From: Asanoa ishikariensis
GTDB taxonomy: Bacteria; Actinomycetota; Actinomycetes; Mycobacteriales; Micromonosporaceae
DNA length: 64,000 nucleotides
Assembly: GCF_900107455.1 (NCBI RefSeq)
Contig: NZ_FNQB01000002.1
Location: 682,001 to 746,000, forward strand
Direction: 5' to 3'
Within the stretch, counting starts at the first letter, position 1. Every line of letters begins with the position of its first letter. Shown here piece after piece: positions 16,504 through 24,452 of the stretch. The notes beneath the pieces were generated by a model. It was not told the origin of the DNA and did not search any database. It saw only the letters and a program-made list of their open reading frames with translations. Both the position numbers and the translations under genes were made by a program.

Positions 16504-17706
16504 GTGACCACCATCGCGACACCACGCCGGCGGTTGACCGCCATCCGGGCCGCCCGGCTGTTCGACGGGACCGGCGACGCCCTGACCCCGCACCCGGTGG
16601 TGACCGTCGACTCCGACTCCGGCCGGATCGTCTCGGTCGGCACGGCCGGCCCGGTCGAGGCGGAGGTGGTCGACCTCGGCGCCGCCACGCTGCTGCCCGG
16701 TCTGGTCGACGGGCACGTGCACCTGGCCTTCGACGCCTCTCCCGACCCGGTCGGTGCCCTGGCCGCCCGGGACAACCCGGCCGCGTACGCCGCGATGCTG
16801 GTGGCCGCCCGGCGCACCGCGGCCGGTGGCGTGACCACCGTGCGCGACCTGGGAGACCGGAACTACCTGGCGTTGCGGGTGCGCGACGCCGCCGGCGGCG
16901 ACCGCACGCTGCCGACGATCGTCGCGTCCGGCCCGCCGATCACCACGCCCGGCGGACACTGCCACTATCTGGGCGCCCCGGCGTCCGGTGCCGACGGGAT
17001 CCGCGCCGCCGTCCGCGCGCACGCCGACCGCGGCGTCGACGTCATCAAGATCATGGCGAGCGGCGGCAACCTGACCCAGGGCAGCCGGCCGGAGCTCTCC
17101 CAGTTCACGGCCGACGAGCTGCGGGTCGCGGTCGACGAGGCACACGCGTGCGGGCTCCCGATCACCGCGCACGTGCACGGCCTGCGGGCCGTCCGCGACG
17201 CGCTCGCCGCCGGCGTCGACGGTCTCGAGCACGTCACCCTGATGACCGCCGACGGTGTCGACGAGATGCCCGCCGACCTGGTCGCCGCGCTCGCCGCCGC
17301 CCCCGTCACGATCGGGCTCACGCTCGGCGTGATCCTCGCGCCGGGCGCGGAGATCATGCCCGCCATGGCCTCGCGCCTGCCGACGATCTCGGCCAACGTG
17401 CGCAAGCTGCACGCCGGTGGCGTCGACCTGATCGCCGGCACCGACGCCGGCATCGGGCCGATCAAGCCGCCGGACGTGCTGCGCTCGGCGATCGGCATGC
17501 TGTCCACCGCGGTCGGCATGACCCCGGCCGAGGCGCTGCGCGCCAACACGGCGCGCGCGGCCGTCGTGCTGGGCCTCGGCGACCGCAAGGGCCGGATCGC
17601 GCCCGGGTACGACGCCGACCTGCTCGCCGTGGACGGCGACCCGCTCACCGATCCGGCCGCCCTGGACGCGATCCAGGCCGTCTACGTGCGCGGCGCACGG
17701 CTCTGA
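16504..17706 (+). CDS. Amidohydrolase-family protein (imidazolonepropionase/prolidase-like)
   Basis: A 400-residue TIM-barrel metalloenzyme. Metal-binding landmarks are LVDGHVHL (His-71 and His-73), the lysine in VDVIKIMASGG, ITAHVHG, GLEHVTL and the catalytic aspartate in IAGTDAGI. The ends form the usual small beta domain (IRAARLFDGTG... and GYDADLLAVDGDPL). Related enzymes hydrolyse cyclic amides or dipeptides such as Xaa-Pro; the substrate is unassigned. The GTG start at 16504 lacks a convincing ribosome site. The 3' end overlaps the convergent response regulator by 25 bases. Confidence 0.88.
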   Translation: MTTIATPRRRLTAIRAARLFDGTGDALTPHPVVTVDSDSGRIVSVGTAGPVEAEVVDLGAATLLPGLVDGHVHLAFDASPDPVGALAARDNPAAYAAMLVAARRTAAGGVTTVRDLGDRNYLALRVRDAAGGDRTLPTIVASGPPITTPGGHCHYLGAPASGADGIRAAVRAHADRGVDVIKIMASGGNLTQGSRPELSQFTADELRVAVDEAHACGLPITAHVHGLRAVRDALAAGVDGLEHVTLMTADGVDEMPADLVAALAAAPVTIGLTLGVILAPGAEIMPAMASRLPTISANVRKLHAGGVDLIAGTDAGIGPIKPPDVLRSAIGMLSTAVGMTPAEALRANTARAAVVLGLGDRKGRIAPGYDADLLAVDGDPLTDPAALDAIQAVYVRGARL

Positions 17707-18365
17707 CGGCCGGGCACGACCAGGCCCGACTCGTACGCGAGGACGACCGCCTGGACCCGGTCGCGCAGGCCGAGCTTCGCCAGCAGGTTGCTGACGTGCG
17801 TCTTGACCGTGTGTTCTGTAACGAAGAGCTGCCCGGCGATCTCCGCGTTGGACAGGCCGCGGGCCAGCAGGTGCAGCGTGTCGGTCTCTCGGCCGGTGAG
17901 CAGGTCCAGCCGGGCTGGTGCGCTGGGCGGCTCGCGACCCCGCTCCACCATCTGGGCGATCAGCCGCCGGGTCACGGTCGGCGCCAGCAGCGCGTCGCCG
18001 GCCGCCACCGTGCGGACGGCCGCGACCAGATCGGCCCGCCTGGTGTTCTTGAGCAGGAAGCCGCTGGCGCCGGCGTGCAGGGCGGCGTACACGTACTCGT
18101 CGAGGTCGAAGGTGGTCAGCACGAGCACGCGGGCGTCGGTGCCGGCACAGATCCGGGTCGTCGCCTGGATGCCGTCCAGCTTCGGCATGCGGATGTCCAT
18201 CAGCACGACGTCGGGCCGCAGGGCCTGCGCCGCCCGGACGGCCTGCTCGCCGTCGCCCGCCTCGCCCACGACCGTGATGTCGGGCTGCGCCTCGAGGATG
18301 ACGGCGATGCCGTCGCGGATCAGCGCCTCGTCGTCGACGACCAGCACTCCCAGCGGGTCAGTCAT
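17682..18365 (-). CDS. NarL/FixJ-type response regulator
   Basis: A 227-residue protein. The receiver domain (residues 5-120) has the acidic pair Asp-11/12, phospho-acceptor Asp-57 in VVLMDIRMP and Lys in FLLKNT. A LuxR-type helix-turn-helix (residues 150-212) contains LTGRETDTLHLLARGLSNAEIA and TVKTHVSNLLAKL. It overlaps the upstream histidine kinase gene by eight bases, so the two form a coupled two-component system. Signal and regulon are unknown; the adjacent amidohydrolase is a possible but unproven target. Confidence 0.93.
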   Translation of the reverse strand: MTDPLGVLVVDDEALIRDGIAVILEAQPDITVVGEAGDGEQAVRAAQALRPDVVLMDIRMPKLDGIQATTRICAGTDARVLVLTTFDLDEYVYAALHAGASGFLLKNTRRADLVAAVRTVAAGDALLAPTVTRRLIAQMVERGREPPSAPARLDLLTGRETDTLHLLARGLSNAEIAGQLFVTEHTVKTHVSNLLAKLGLRDRVQAVVLAYESGLVVPGRQSRAPRT

Positions 18366-19389
18366 CGATCGCCTCCAGCGGCAGCAGCGCGGTCACCCGG
18401 AACCCGGCGCCGTCGGTGCGCGGACCGGCGTGCAGGGTGCCGCCGATCGCCGTCATCCGCTCCCGCATGCCGATCAGCCCGTGGCAGGGTGTCGTGGGAC
18501 CGGGCGAGCCGTCGTCGGACACGTCGATGCGCAGCCCTTCGCGGGACCAGTCGAGGCCGACCTCGACCTGTGTCGCCTTGGCGTGGCGGACCACATTGGT
18601 CAGTGACTCCTGGACGACGCGGTACGCGGCCGTGCCCAGCAACGGCGGCAGCGACCGCGCGGCACCGTGCTGGGCGACCGTGACCCGCAGCCCGGTCGCG
18701 CCGGCTCGCTCGACCAATGTGGACAGCTCGGCCAATTGCGGCTGTGGCGCCAGGTCGTCGGCGGGCCCGCGTACCGTGCCGAGGGTCTGCCGCAGTTGGG
18801 CCAGGGCCTCGCGAGCGGTGTCGCCGATGACGTCGAAGGCCCGCTCCGCCCGGGCCGGATCGGGCCGCACCAGCACGGGTCCGGCCTCGGCCTGCACGGC
18901 GATGAGGCTGAACGAGTGGGCCAGGATGTCGTGCATGTCGCGGGCGATCGCCTCGCGCTCCCGGGCCGCGACCGCGACCTGCTCCTCGGCATGCCGGCGG
19001 CCGCGTTCCTCGAGCAGCGCGATCCGGTCCCGGCGGGCGCGGGCGCTGGTGCCGAGGGCGTACGCGACCGCGAAGACGAGACCCACGAACGAGACACCGC
19101 GTACGGACCCGCCGGGCACCAGGATGGAGATCGTGACACCCGCCGCCGTGCCCACCACACCGACCACGCGACCGACCGGCCCACACAGCGCGGCGAACGT
19201 GTAGGTCGCGACAAGCTGCCCAACCGGCTGATCGTCGATGGCGTCGAGCATGCTGAGCCAGACGGTGCCGATGCCGCAGAACGTGGTGACCAGCAGCGGA
19301 TGCCGCCGGCGCCAGACGAGCGGGAGACTGGCCAGCGCGCAGACCAGCAGGACCAGGGTGTCGTGGTCGAGTTCTAAGATCCACTTCAC
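18358..19389 (-). CDS. Sensor histidine kinase (HisKA_3 type)
   Basis: A 343-residue membrane kinase. Four or five hydrophobic helices occupy residues 10-115 and sense the signal without a large external domain. They are followed by a coiled-coil linker, the phospho-acceptor His at about residue 153 in ARDMHDILAHS, and a HATPase domain with QESLTNVVRHAKAT (N box) and SDDGSPG (G1 box). It would phosphorylate the response regulator encoded directly downstream. GTG 19389 is chosen; TTG 19404 is the only other option and would run into the divergent gene. The start codons of the two divergent genes are then one base apart. Confidence 0.9.
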   Translation of the reverse strand: MKWILELDHDTLVLLVCALASLPLVWRRRHPLLVTTFCGIGTVWLSMLDAIDDQPVGQLVATYTFAALCGPVGRVVGVVGTAAGVTISILVPGGSVRGVSFVGLVFAVAYALGTSARARRDRIALLEERGRRHAEEQVAVAAREREAIARDMHDILAHSFSLIAVQAEAGPVLVRPDPARAERAFDVIGDTAREALAQLRQTLGTVRGPADDLAPQPQLAELSTLVERAGATGLRVTVAQHGAARSLPPLLGTAAYRVVQESLTNVVRHAKATQVEVGLDWSREGLRIDVSDDGSPGPTTPCHGLIGMRERMTAIGGTLHAGPRTDGAGFRVTALLPLEAIDD

Positions 19390-19390
19390 G

Positions 19391-19732
19391 ATGACATTTC
19401 TCAAGAAGCTCCGGGTACTCGCCGGTGTGGGCGCGGTCGCCGTCTACGCCTGGGGGCTGTTGCACGTCGGCTACGCGGTGATGCGGGCCGAGGACGGTGG
19501 CACCGGGGCGTCGCCGATCGAGCCCTGCCGGGCGGCCGGGCCGGGGTTGGCGAGCCAGGTCGACGGGTACGCCGTCGGCTTCCTGCCGCTCCGCTTCGAA
19601 TGCCGGCTCAGCGGCGGCGGCGCGTTCACCGCCCCGTCCGTTCCCGGTTATGTCAACCCGGCCGCGGCCGTGCTGGCGCTGACCGCTGCCGGGTCCGCGA
19701 TCGTCGCGTACACGTTCGGTCGCGGGAAGTAA
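19391..19732 (+). CDS. Small hypothetical membrane protein
   Basis: A 113-residue protein with two membrane helices, residues 8-32 (VLAGVGAVAVYAWGLLHVGY) and 88-108 (AAAVLALTAAGSAIVAYTFG). Between them is an extracytoplasmic loop containing two cysteines that could form a disulphide (EPCRAAG and FECRLSG). Its start lies against the start of the divergent histidine kinase, so the two may share one promoter region and the protein might be linked to that system. No homologous family is recognised. Confidence 0.6.
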   Translation: MTFLKKLRVLAGVGAVAVYAWGLLHVGYAVMRAEDGGTGASPIEPCRAAGPGLASQVDGYAVGFLPLRFECRLSGGGAFTAPSVPGYVNPAAAVLALTAAGSAIVAYTFGRGK

Positions 19733-19752
19733 GGGATGTGTCCCCGCGCCTG

Positions 19753-19771
19753 AGTGACTACATTGGTCACT
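19753..19771. promoter_or_regulatory. Inverted repeat before methyltransferase gene
   Basis: AGTGAC and GTCACT form perfect 6-base arms around a 7-base spacer, about 30 bases before the methyltransferase start. This fits a dimeric regulator site near the promoter. No regulator can be assigned. Confidence 0.35.
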
Positions 19772-19798
19772 GTTGTCCGATGATGGGGAGGCGCGTCG

Positions 19799-20620
19799 AT
19801 GTCGCAGGAATCGGCGGAGTCGGAGTGGGCGCCACCGGGGATCGACGTCACGATGCCGCACTCCGCCCGCATGTACGACTGGTGGATCGGCGGCAAGGAC
19901 AACTTCGCGGCTGACCGGGCCATGGGCGCCGCGTTCGTCGAGGCCATTCCGAGCATTCGCACGATGGCCCGGGCCAACCGGGCGTTCATGCACCGGGTCG
20001 TGCGCTATCTCTCGGCCGAGGCCGGCGTCCACCAGTTCCTCGACATCGGCACCGGCATCCCGACCCGGCCCAACGTGCACGAGATCGCCGAGGCGAGCGG
20101 TGCCGAGACCCGGGTCGTCTATCTCGACAACGACCCGATCGTGCTGGCGCACGCCCGCGCGCTCCAGGTCAGCGGCGAGCACGGGCGCACCGCCTACATC
20201 GACGCCGACGTCCGCGAGCCCGAGAAGATCCTCGCCCACCCGGAGCTACGCGAGACCCTCGACCTCGATCGGCCGGTCGGGCTGTTGCTGATCGCGATCC
20301 TGATGCTGCTCAAGGACGAGGACGACCCGTACGGCGCCGTCGGCACGCTGCTCGAAGCCCTGCCGTCCGGCAGCTATGTCGCGATCAGCCACCCGGGCCA
20401 GGACTTCGACCCGGCGGCGATGGCCGCTGTGGTCGGCGCGGCCACCCAGGGCGGCGTCACCCTCGTGCCACGCGAGCACGACCAGGTCAGCCGGTTCTTC
20501 TCCGGCTGGGACCTGGTCGAGCCCGGCGTGGTGCCCGTGCTGTCCTGGCGGCCCGACGGCCCACCTCCCGAGGACCCGCGCGCCGCCTACTACTGGGCCG
20601 GCCTAGCCCGAAAGCCTTAA
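19799..20620 (+). CDS. SAM-dependent methyltransferase, DUF574 family
   Basis: A 273-residue protein of the actinobacterial S-adenosyl methyltransferase family (PF04672). Signatures are MYDWWIGGKDNFAADR near residue 25, the SAM-binding glycine loop LDIGTGIPTRPNVHE near residue 82 and VVYLDNDPIVLAHARAL. The ATG follows GGGGAGG at a workable distance. These proteins occur in many paralogous copies in filamentous actinobacteria, often beside regulators, and the substrate is not known. Here it stands alone between a membrane protein and a convergent NmrA-family gene. Confidence 0.9.
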   Translation: MSQESAESEWAPPGIDVTMPHSARMYDWWIGGKDNFAADRAMGAAFVEAIPSIRTMARANRAFMHRVVRYLSAEAGVHQFLDIGTGIPTRPNVHEIAEASGAETRVVYLDNDPIVLAHARALQVSGEHGRTAYIDADVREPEKILAHPELRETLDLDRPVGLLLIAILMLLKDEDDPYGAVGTLLEALPSGSYVAISHPGQDFDPAAMAAVVGAATQGGVTLVPREHDQVSRFFSGWDLVEPGVVPVLSWRPDGPPPEDPRAAYYWAGLARKP

Positions 20621-21462
20621 TCCCGCGCGAGGTGGTCGCGGTGGTCGCGGGCGAACTCGGCCAGGCTGCGCGGCGGGCGACCGACGACGCTGGCGACGTG
20701 GTCGTTGGCGAAGTCGCCCCAGCCGGAGCCGTACGCGACGCGGTACTCGGCCAGCACCTCGGACATCCACCGGTCGATGCCGTACGCCAGAAAGCGGGCG
20801 AGGGCCTCTTCCGCGCTGTCCGACACGTACCGCACCGGACGGTCGAGCGTGCGCCCGAACTCCTCCGCCACCTCGTGCAGCGAGAGGCTCTCGGGGCCGG
20901 TCAGCGTGTAGATCTTGCCCGCGTGTGGCTCCGGACGTTGGAGGATCTCGGCCGCCACAGCCGCGATGTCGCGGATGTCGACGAAGCCGACCTTGCTCTC
21001 GCCGATGAGGCCGTTCAGCTCGCCGCCGCCGACCGAGCCGAAGAGGTTCTGCATGAAGTGGCTGGGGCGCAGGATGGTCCAGGGGATACCCGAGTTCTGC
21101 AGCTCGACGTCGGAGAGCGCGTGCAGCCGGCCGTTGCGGGTGGGCGCGTCGAAGGCGGCGCCGATCGCGGACATCCGGACGATGTGCTCGACACCGGCCT
21201 GCTTGGCGGCCCAGACCGCGTTCATGCTCTGGCTCGGCGCCATCGGGCCCATCGCGTTGAGCAGCCACACCGTGCGTATACCGGCGAAGGCCGGACCCAG
21301 CGTGTCGGGTTGGTCGAGGTCGCCGACGACGTACTCGACGCCGTCGAGGTCGGTTGCCTGGGACTTGTCACGCACGAGGGCCCGCAGGGGCGCCTTGCCG
21401 GCCAGCTCCCGGATTACCTCCCGGGACACGGCACCGTTCGCTCCGGTGATCAGAATGGTCAT
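20617..21462 (-). CDS. NmrA-like NAD(P)-binding protein
   Basis: A 281-residue atypical short-chain dehydrogenase. It starts with ILITGANGAVSREVI, an NmrA-type glycine-rich nucleotide loop, then RALVRDKS (phosphate-binding Arg), VVGDLDQPDTL and HIVRMSAIGA. The YxxxK catalytic pair is absent, as in NmrA and quinone reductase 2-like members. The likely role is an NAD(P)H-dependent quinone or azo reductase or a redox sensor. It is divergent from a MarR gene with a palindrome between them, a typical repressor-target arrangement. Confidence 0.85.
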   Translation of the reverse strand: MTILITGANGAVSREVIRELAGKAPLRALVRDKSQATDLDGVEYVVGDLDQPDTLGPAFAGIRTVWLLNAMGPMAPSQSMNAVWAAKQAGVEHIVRMSAIGAAFDAPTRNGRLHALSDVELQNSGIPWTILRPSHFMQNLFGSVGGGELNGLIGESKVGFVDIRDIAAVAAEILQRPEPHAGKIYTLTGPESLSLHEVAEEFGRTLDRPVRYVSDSAEEALARFLAYGIDRWMSEVLAEYRVAYGSGWGDFANDHVASVVGRPPRSLAEFARDHRDHLARD

Positions 21463-21477
21463 GGCGAAGACGATATA

Positions 21478-21508
21478 GTCCAAACCTGTGACCGTCCAAC
21501 GATTGGAC
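21478..21508. promoter_or_regulatory. MarR operator in the NmrA/MarR divergent promoter
   Basis: GTCCAA-CGA-TTGGAC (21494-21508) is a perfect 6-bp inverted repeat, and a third half-site GTCCAA lies at 21478-21483. The cluster falls between the divergent starts at 21462 and 21515, so one bound dimer could control both genes. Confidence 0.7.
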
Positions 21509-21514
21509 CAAAGT

Positions 21515-21982
21515 ATGAACCGCAGCACACGCAAGGAGCGGGAACCCGACCTCGGGATCCTGGCCGTCCAACTGTCGGCCCGGGTCCAGCGGCAGATCTT
21601 CGCCCGCGCGGCGGAGCAGGGTTTCGCGGACGCCCGCCCCCGGCACGGCGCTGTGCTCGCCTACCTCGACGCCAACGGGACCCGGCCGGGTGAACTGGCG
21701 CGGTTGGCCGGGCGCAACAAGCAGACGATGGGCGCGATCGTGGACGAGCTCGAACGGCTGGGCTACGTCCGTCGCACCCCCGACCCGGCCGACCGCCGGG
21801 CGAAGCTGATCGTGCCGACGGAGCGTGGCCTGCGGTTCATGGAGGTCACCGACAACCTGGTGGGCGACATCGAGCGCGACCTGTCCGCGACGCTCGGAGC
21901 GGACACCTATCGCGCGTTCCGGGCCGCCCTGCACGACGGTGTCGCCAGCCTCCCCGCGGGCGGCCAGGACACCGACGCCTGA
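21515..21982 (+). CDS. MarR-family transcriptional regulator
   Basis: About 155 residues from ATG 21515. A GTG at 21488 is possible but lies upstream of the operator. The winged helix shows GELARLAGRNKQTMGAIVDELERLGYV (recognition helix) and the wing RRTPDPADRRAKLIVPT. N- and C-terminal helices form the dimer interface. By arrangement it represses the divergent NmrA-like gene and itself through the GTCCAA palindrome. The inducer is unknown, possibly a quinone or other redox-active compound. Confidence 0.88.
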   Translation: MNRSTRKEREPDLGILAVQLSARVQRQIFARAAEQGFADARPRHGAVLAYLDANGTRPGELARLAGRNKQTMGAIVDELERLGYVRRTPDPADRRAKLIVPTERGLRFMEVTDNLVGDIERDLSATLGADTYRAFRAALHDGVASLPAGGQDTDA

Positions 21983-21991
21983 CGGCGTGAC

Positions 21992-22249
21992 TCAGGACTT
22001 ACCCTTGCGGTCCCCGTACCTCCGGCGGAACTTCTCGATCTGGCCCGCGCTGTCCAGGACCCGCTGGCGGCCGGTCCAGAAGGGGTGGCTCGCGGAGGAG
22101 ATCTCGACATCGATCACCGGGTACGTCTTCCCGTCGGTCCACTCGACCGTCTTGTCGCTCGTCTCGGTGGACCGGGTCAGGATCGCGAAGTCCGCGCCAC
22201 GATCGCGGAAGACCACCTGCTGGTACTTCGGGTGAGTATTGGGCTTCAT
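21992..22249 (-). CDS. rpmE2: Ribosomal protein bL31, zinc-free type B
   Basis: An 85-residue protein with the L31 signatures [31 protein letters not shown] and EKFRRRYG. It has no cysteines, so it is the C-minus paralogue that replaces the zinc-binding form on the ribosome under zinc limitation and so frees zinc. CAAGGAGC precedes the ATG. In relatives this gene is under Zur control; I could not see a convincing Zur box in the 80 bases upstream. Confidence 0.95.
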   Translation of the reverse strand: MKPNTHPKYQQVVFRDRGADFAILTRSTETSDKTVEWTDGKTYPVIDVEISSASHPFWTGRQRVLDSAGQIEKFRRRYGDRKGKS

Positions 22250-22331
22250 GTCGCTCCTTGGGCGATTTCGACCTCTCGACCGCCCCTCATCTACCCGCAA
22301 CCGCCGGAATCCCACGTGCGATGGTGTGCCG

Positions 22332-22829
22332 ATGACCGAACCCACCGTCCGGCTCGTGCCGTGGTCCGCCGCCGACCTGCCCCTGCTGCGCCGGATCAAC
22401 ACGCCGGAGATGCGCGCGCACGTCGGCGGCGCGGAGAGCGAGGAGCAGGTGCTGGTGCGCCACCAGCGCTACCTCGCCCTCGACAACGGCTGGATGTTCC
22501 GGGTGGAACTGCCCAGCGGCGAGCCGGCCGGCAGCGTCGCGTTCTGGAGCCGGGTCTGGCACGACGAGCCCGTATACGAGTCGGGCTGGGACGTCCTGCC
22601 GGAGTTCCAGGGCCAGGGCATCGCCAGCGCGGCCGTGCGGGCCGTCCTCGTGGCTGCCCGCGAGGACGGCCGGCACCGGTGGCTCCACGCCTTCCCGAGC
22701 GTGGCGAACGCGCCCTCGAACGCGGTCTGCCGCAAGACGGGCTTCACCCTCGTCGGCGAGACCGAGTTCGAGTACCCGCGCGGCCGCTTCATGCGCAGCA
22801 ACGACTGGCGCTACGACCTCACCGCTTGA
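22332..22829 (+). CDS. GNAT-family N-acetyltransferase
   Basis: A 165-residue acetyltransferase of the RimJ/RimL-like branch. It opens with [17 protein letters not shown], has the [23 protein letters not shown] motif (acetyl-CoA pyrophosphate loop QGQGIA) near residue 95 and the [14 protein letters not shown] helix near residue 132. The acceptor could be a small molecule, a ribosomal N-terminus or a drug. It is divergent from rpmE2 and has no obvious partner. Confidence 0.87.
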   Translation: MTEPTVRLVPWSAADLPLLRRINTPEMRAHVGGAESEEQVLVRHQRYLALDNGWMFRVELPSGEPAGSVAFWSRVWHDEPVYESGWDVLPEFQGQGIASAAVRAVLVAAREDGRHRWLHAFPSVANAPSNAVCRKTGFTLVGETEFEYPRGRFMRSNDWRYDLTA

Positions 22830-22845
22830 CCACACTGGACAGTGC

Positions 22846-23610
22846 TCAGAGGTGCATTCCGCCGGAGACCTCGATGCGCTGGCCGCTGACCCAGCGGTTG
22901 TCGGCGCGCAGCAGGGCGGCGATCGCGCCGCCGGCGTCGTCCGCGACGGCGATGCGGCCGAGTGCGGTCAGCCCGGCGATGTGCTCCTGGACCTGCGGGT
23001 TGTCGCGCAGCAGGCCGCCGCTGAAGTCGGTGGCGACGGCGCCAGGTGCGACGGTGTTGACGCGGATGCCGCGGCGGCCGAGGTCCTGGGCGAGGTAGCG
23101 GGTGAGCACCTCGACCGCACCCTTGGCCGCGCTGTAGACGATGCGCTCCGGCACGTAGAACCGGGTCATCGCGGACGACACGTTGACGATGGCGCCGTTG
23201 TCGGCCAGCAGGCCGGAGAGCTTCTGGGTCAGGAAATAGACGCCCTTGAAGTAGACGTTCACGACCCGGTCGAAGTTCTCCTCGGTCACCTCGCCGAAGG
23301 ACATCGGGATCTGCATGCCGGCGTTGTTGACCAGGTAGTCGAAGGTGTCCCGGTCCCACGTCCGCCGCAACACGTCGGTCACGGAGGCCACGAAGCCGTC
23401 GAACGACTCGACCGCGCCGGCGTCGAGCTCCAGAGCCACAGCGGTCGCACCGAGCTCAGCGATCTCCTGGACCACTTGGGCCGCCTCTTCGGGGTGCGAC
23501 CGGTAGGTCAGGATGACGTCGACCCCCTCGCGGGCCAGGTGCAGGGCGGCGCTGCGCCCGATGCCCCGGTTGGCGCCGGTGATGAGTGCGATGTGCGATG
23601 AAGTAGTCAT
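22846..23610 (-). CDS. SDR-family NAD(P)-dependent oxidoreductase
   Basis: A 254-residue classical short-chain dehydrogenase. It has the cofactor loop TGANRGIG (residues 13-20), VNNAG, the catalytic Ser in VNVSSAM, the YSAAK pair, and the closing SGQRIEVSGGMHL. The loop and TYRSH favour NADPH. The start at 23610 removes a low-complexity upstream extension. It is divergent from an ArsR-type regulator gene with a dyad in between, so that regulator may control it. Confidence 0.9.
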   Translation of the reverse strand: MTTSSHIALITGANRGIGRSAALHLAREGVDVILTYRSHPEEAAQVVQEIAELGATAVALELDAGAVESFDGFVASVTDVLRRTWDRDTFDYLVNNAGMQIPMSFGEVTEENFDRVVNVYFKGVYFLTQKLSGLLADNGAIVNVSSAMTRFYVPERIVYSAAKGAVEVLTRYLAQDLGRRGIRVNTVAPGAVATDFSGGLLRDNPQVQEHIAGLTALGRIAVADDAGGAIAALLRADNRWVSGQRIEVSGGMHL

Positions 23611-23683
23611 GGCTTCCACTCTCCGCGTGGCGGAGAGGGGAGCCAGTGTGGGCTCTTCCTGGGAGTGGCGGGACCAGTCATGG

Positions 23684-23710
23684 TTGACAGGCAAGTGCTC
23701 GCTTGCATAA
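23684..23710 (+). promoter_or_regulatory. Promoter and ArsR-type operator
   Basis: TTGACA at 23684-23689 is a consensus -35 box. CATAAC at 23705-23710 is a plausible -10 at a slightly short spacing of 15 bases. The inverted repeat GCAAG (23691-23695) and CTTGC (23702-23706) lies between them, where a bound ArsR dimer would block polymerase. Confidence 0.5.
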
Positions 23711-23720
23711 CGTGCGGGTC

Positions 23721-23999
23721 GTGGGTGACGTCTTCAAGGCCTTGGCCGATCCCACGCGTCGCACGATCCTCGACGAGCTGACCGACCGCGACGGCCAGAC
23801 GCTCTTCGAGATCTGCGCGCGTCTGGCGACCAAGCACGGGCTCGGCTCGTCGCGGCAGGCCATCTCGCAGCACCTCGACACTCTCGAGGCCGCGGGTCTG
23901 GTCGAGACCCGCCGCGAGGGCCGCTACAAGTTCCACTACATCAACACCACGCCGCTCGAACCGATCGTGCAGCGGTGGCTGAGGAAGGGATCGAGATGA
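23721..23999 (+). CDS. ArsR-family transcriptional regulator
   Basis: About 92 residues from GTG 23721; GTG 23712 and TTG 23703 are alternatives. It is a compact winged helix starting VFKALADPTRRTILDELTDRDG, with SSRQAISQHLDTLEAAGLV as recognition helix and RREGRYKFHYIN as wing. No cysteine metal site is present, so it belongs to the non-metal branch. The stop overlaps the VOC gene start (ATGA), so the two are coupled. This regulator/VOC pairing is common in actinobacteria. Confidence 0.88.
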   Translation: MGDVFKALADPTRRTILDELTDRDGQTLFEICARLATKHGLGSSRQAISQHLDTLEAAGLVETRREGRYKFHYINTTPLEPIVQRWLRKGSR

Positions 24000-24385
24000 G
24001 GATTCACCTGGCCAGCGTGCTGGTCGACGACCAGCAGAAGGCGTTGCGGTTCTACACCGAGGTCCTCGGTTTCAAGGAGAAGACCAACGTGCCGCTCGGC
24101 GAGCACGCGTGGATCACCGTGGTGTCCCCGGAAGACCCGGACGGCACGGAGCTCGTCCTCGAACCCGACGAGCACCCGGCGGTCAAGCCGTTCAAGACCG
24201 CTCTGGTCGCGGACGGCATCCCGTTCACGTCCTTCGCGGTCACCGACGTCCAGGCGGAGTACGAGCGGCTGCGCGCGCTGGGGGTGCACTTCACCCAGGA
24301 GCCCACGGAGATGGGGCCGGTGATCACGGCGGTCCTGGACGACACCTGCGGCAACCTGATCCAGATCGCTCACCTGGCGGGCTGA
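23996..24385 (+). CDS. VOC-family (glyoxalase/bleomycin resistance-like) protein
   Basis: A 129-residue protein with two beta-alpha-beta-beta-beta modules: IHLASVLVDDQQKALRFYTEVLGF at the N-terminus and the C-terminal VLDDTCGNLIQIAHL. His-3, Glu in TELVLEP and the final Gln are candidate metal or ligand contacts. Family members include glyoxalase I, dioxygenases and antibiotic-binding proteins. It is translationally coupled to the ArsR gene (4-base overlap). The exact function is open. Confidence 0.88.
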   Translation: MRIHLASVLVDDQQKALRFYTEVLGFKEKTNVPLGEHAWITVVSPEDPDGTELVLEPDEHPAVKPFKTALVADGIPFTSFAVTDVQAEYERLRALGVHFTQEPTEMGPVITAVLDDTCGNLIQIAHLAG

Positions 24386-24395
24386 GGCTCCACGG

Positions 24396-24437
24396 GAAAG
24401 GCCCCGCCCCGGGCGAACCCGGGACGGGGCCTTTCTC
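24396..24437. terminator. Bidirectional terminator hairpin
   Basis: GAAAGGCCCCGCCCCGGG pairs with CCCGGGACGGGGCCTTTC across a CGAA tetraloop, with one A/C mismatch. The stem of about 18 bp ends in AAA and TTT tails on the two strands, serving both the VOC gene and the convergent RILDTR-repeat gene. Confidence 0.9.
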
Positions 24438-24452
24438 GTGTGTGGAAAACCG

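Noticed and set aside
22250-22331. Zur box expected upstream of the zinc-free L31 gene.
   Set aside because: I looked for a TGATAATGATTATCA-like dyad and saw none convincing in this short region.
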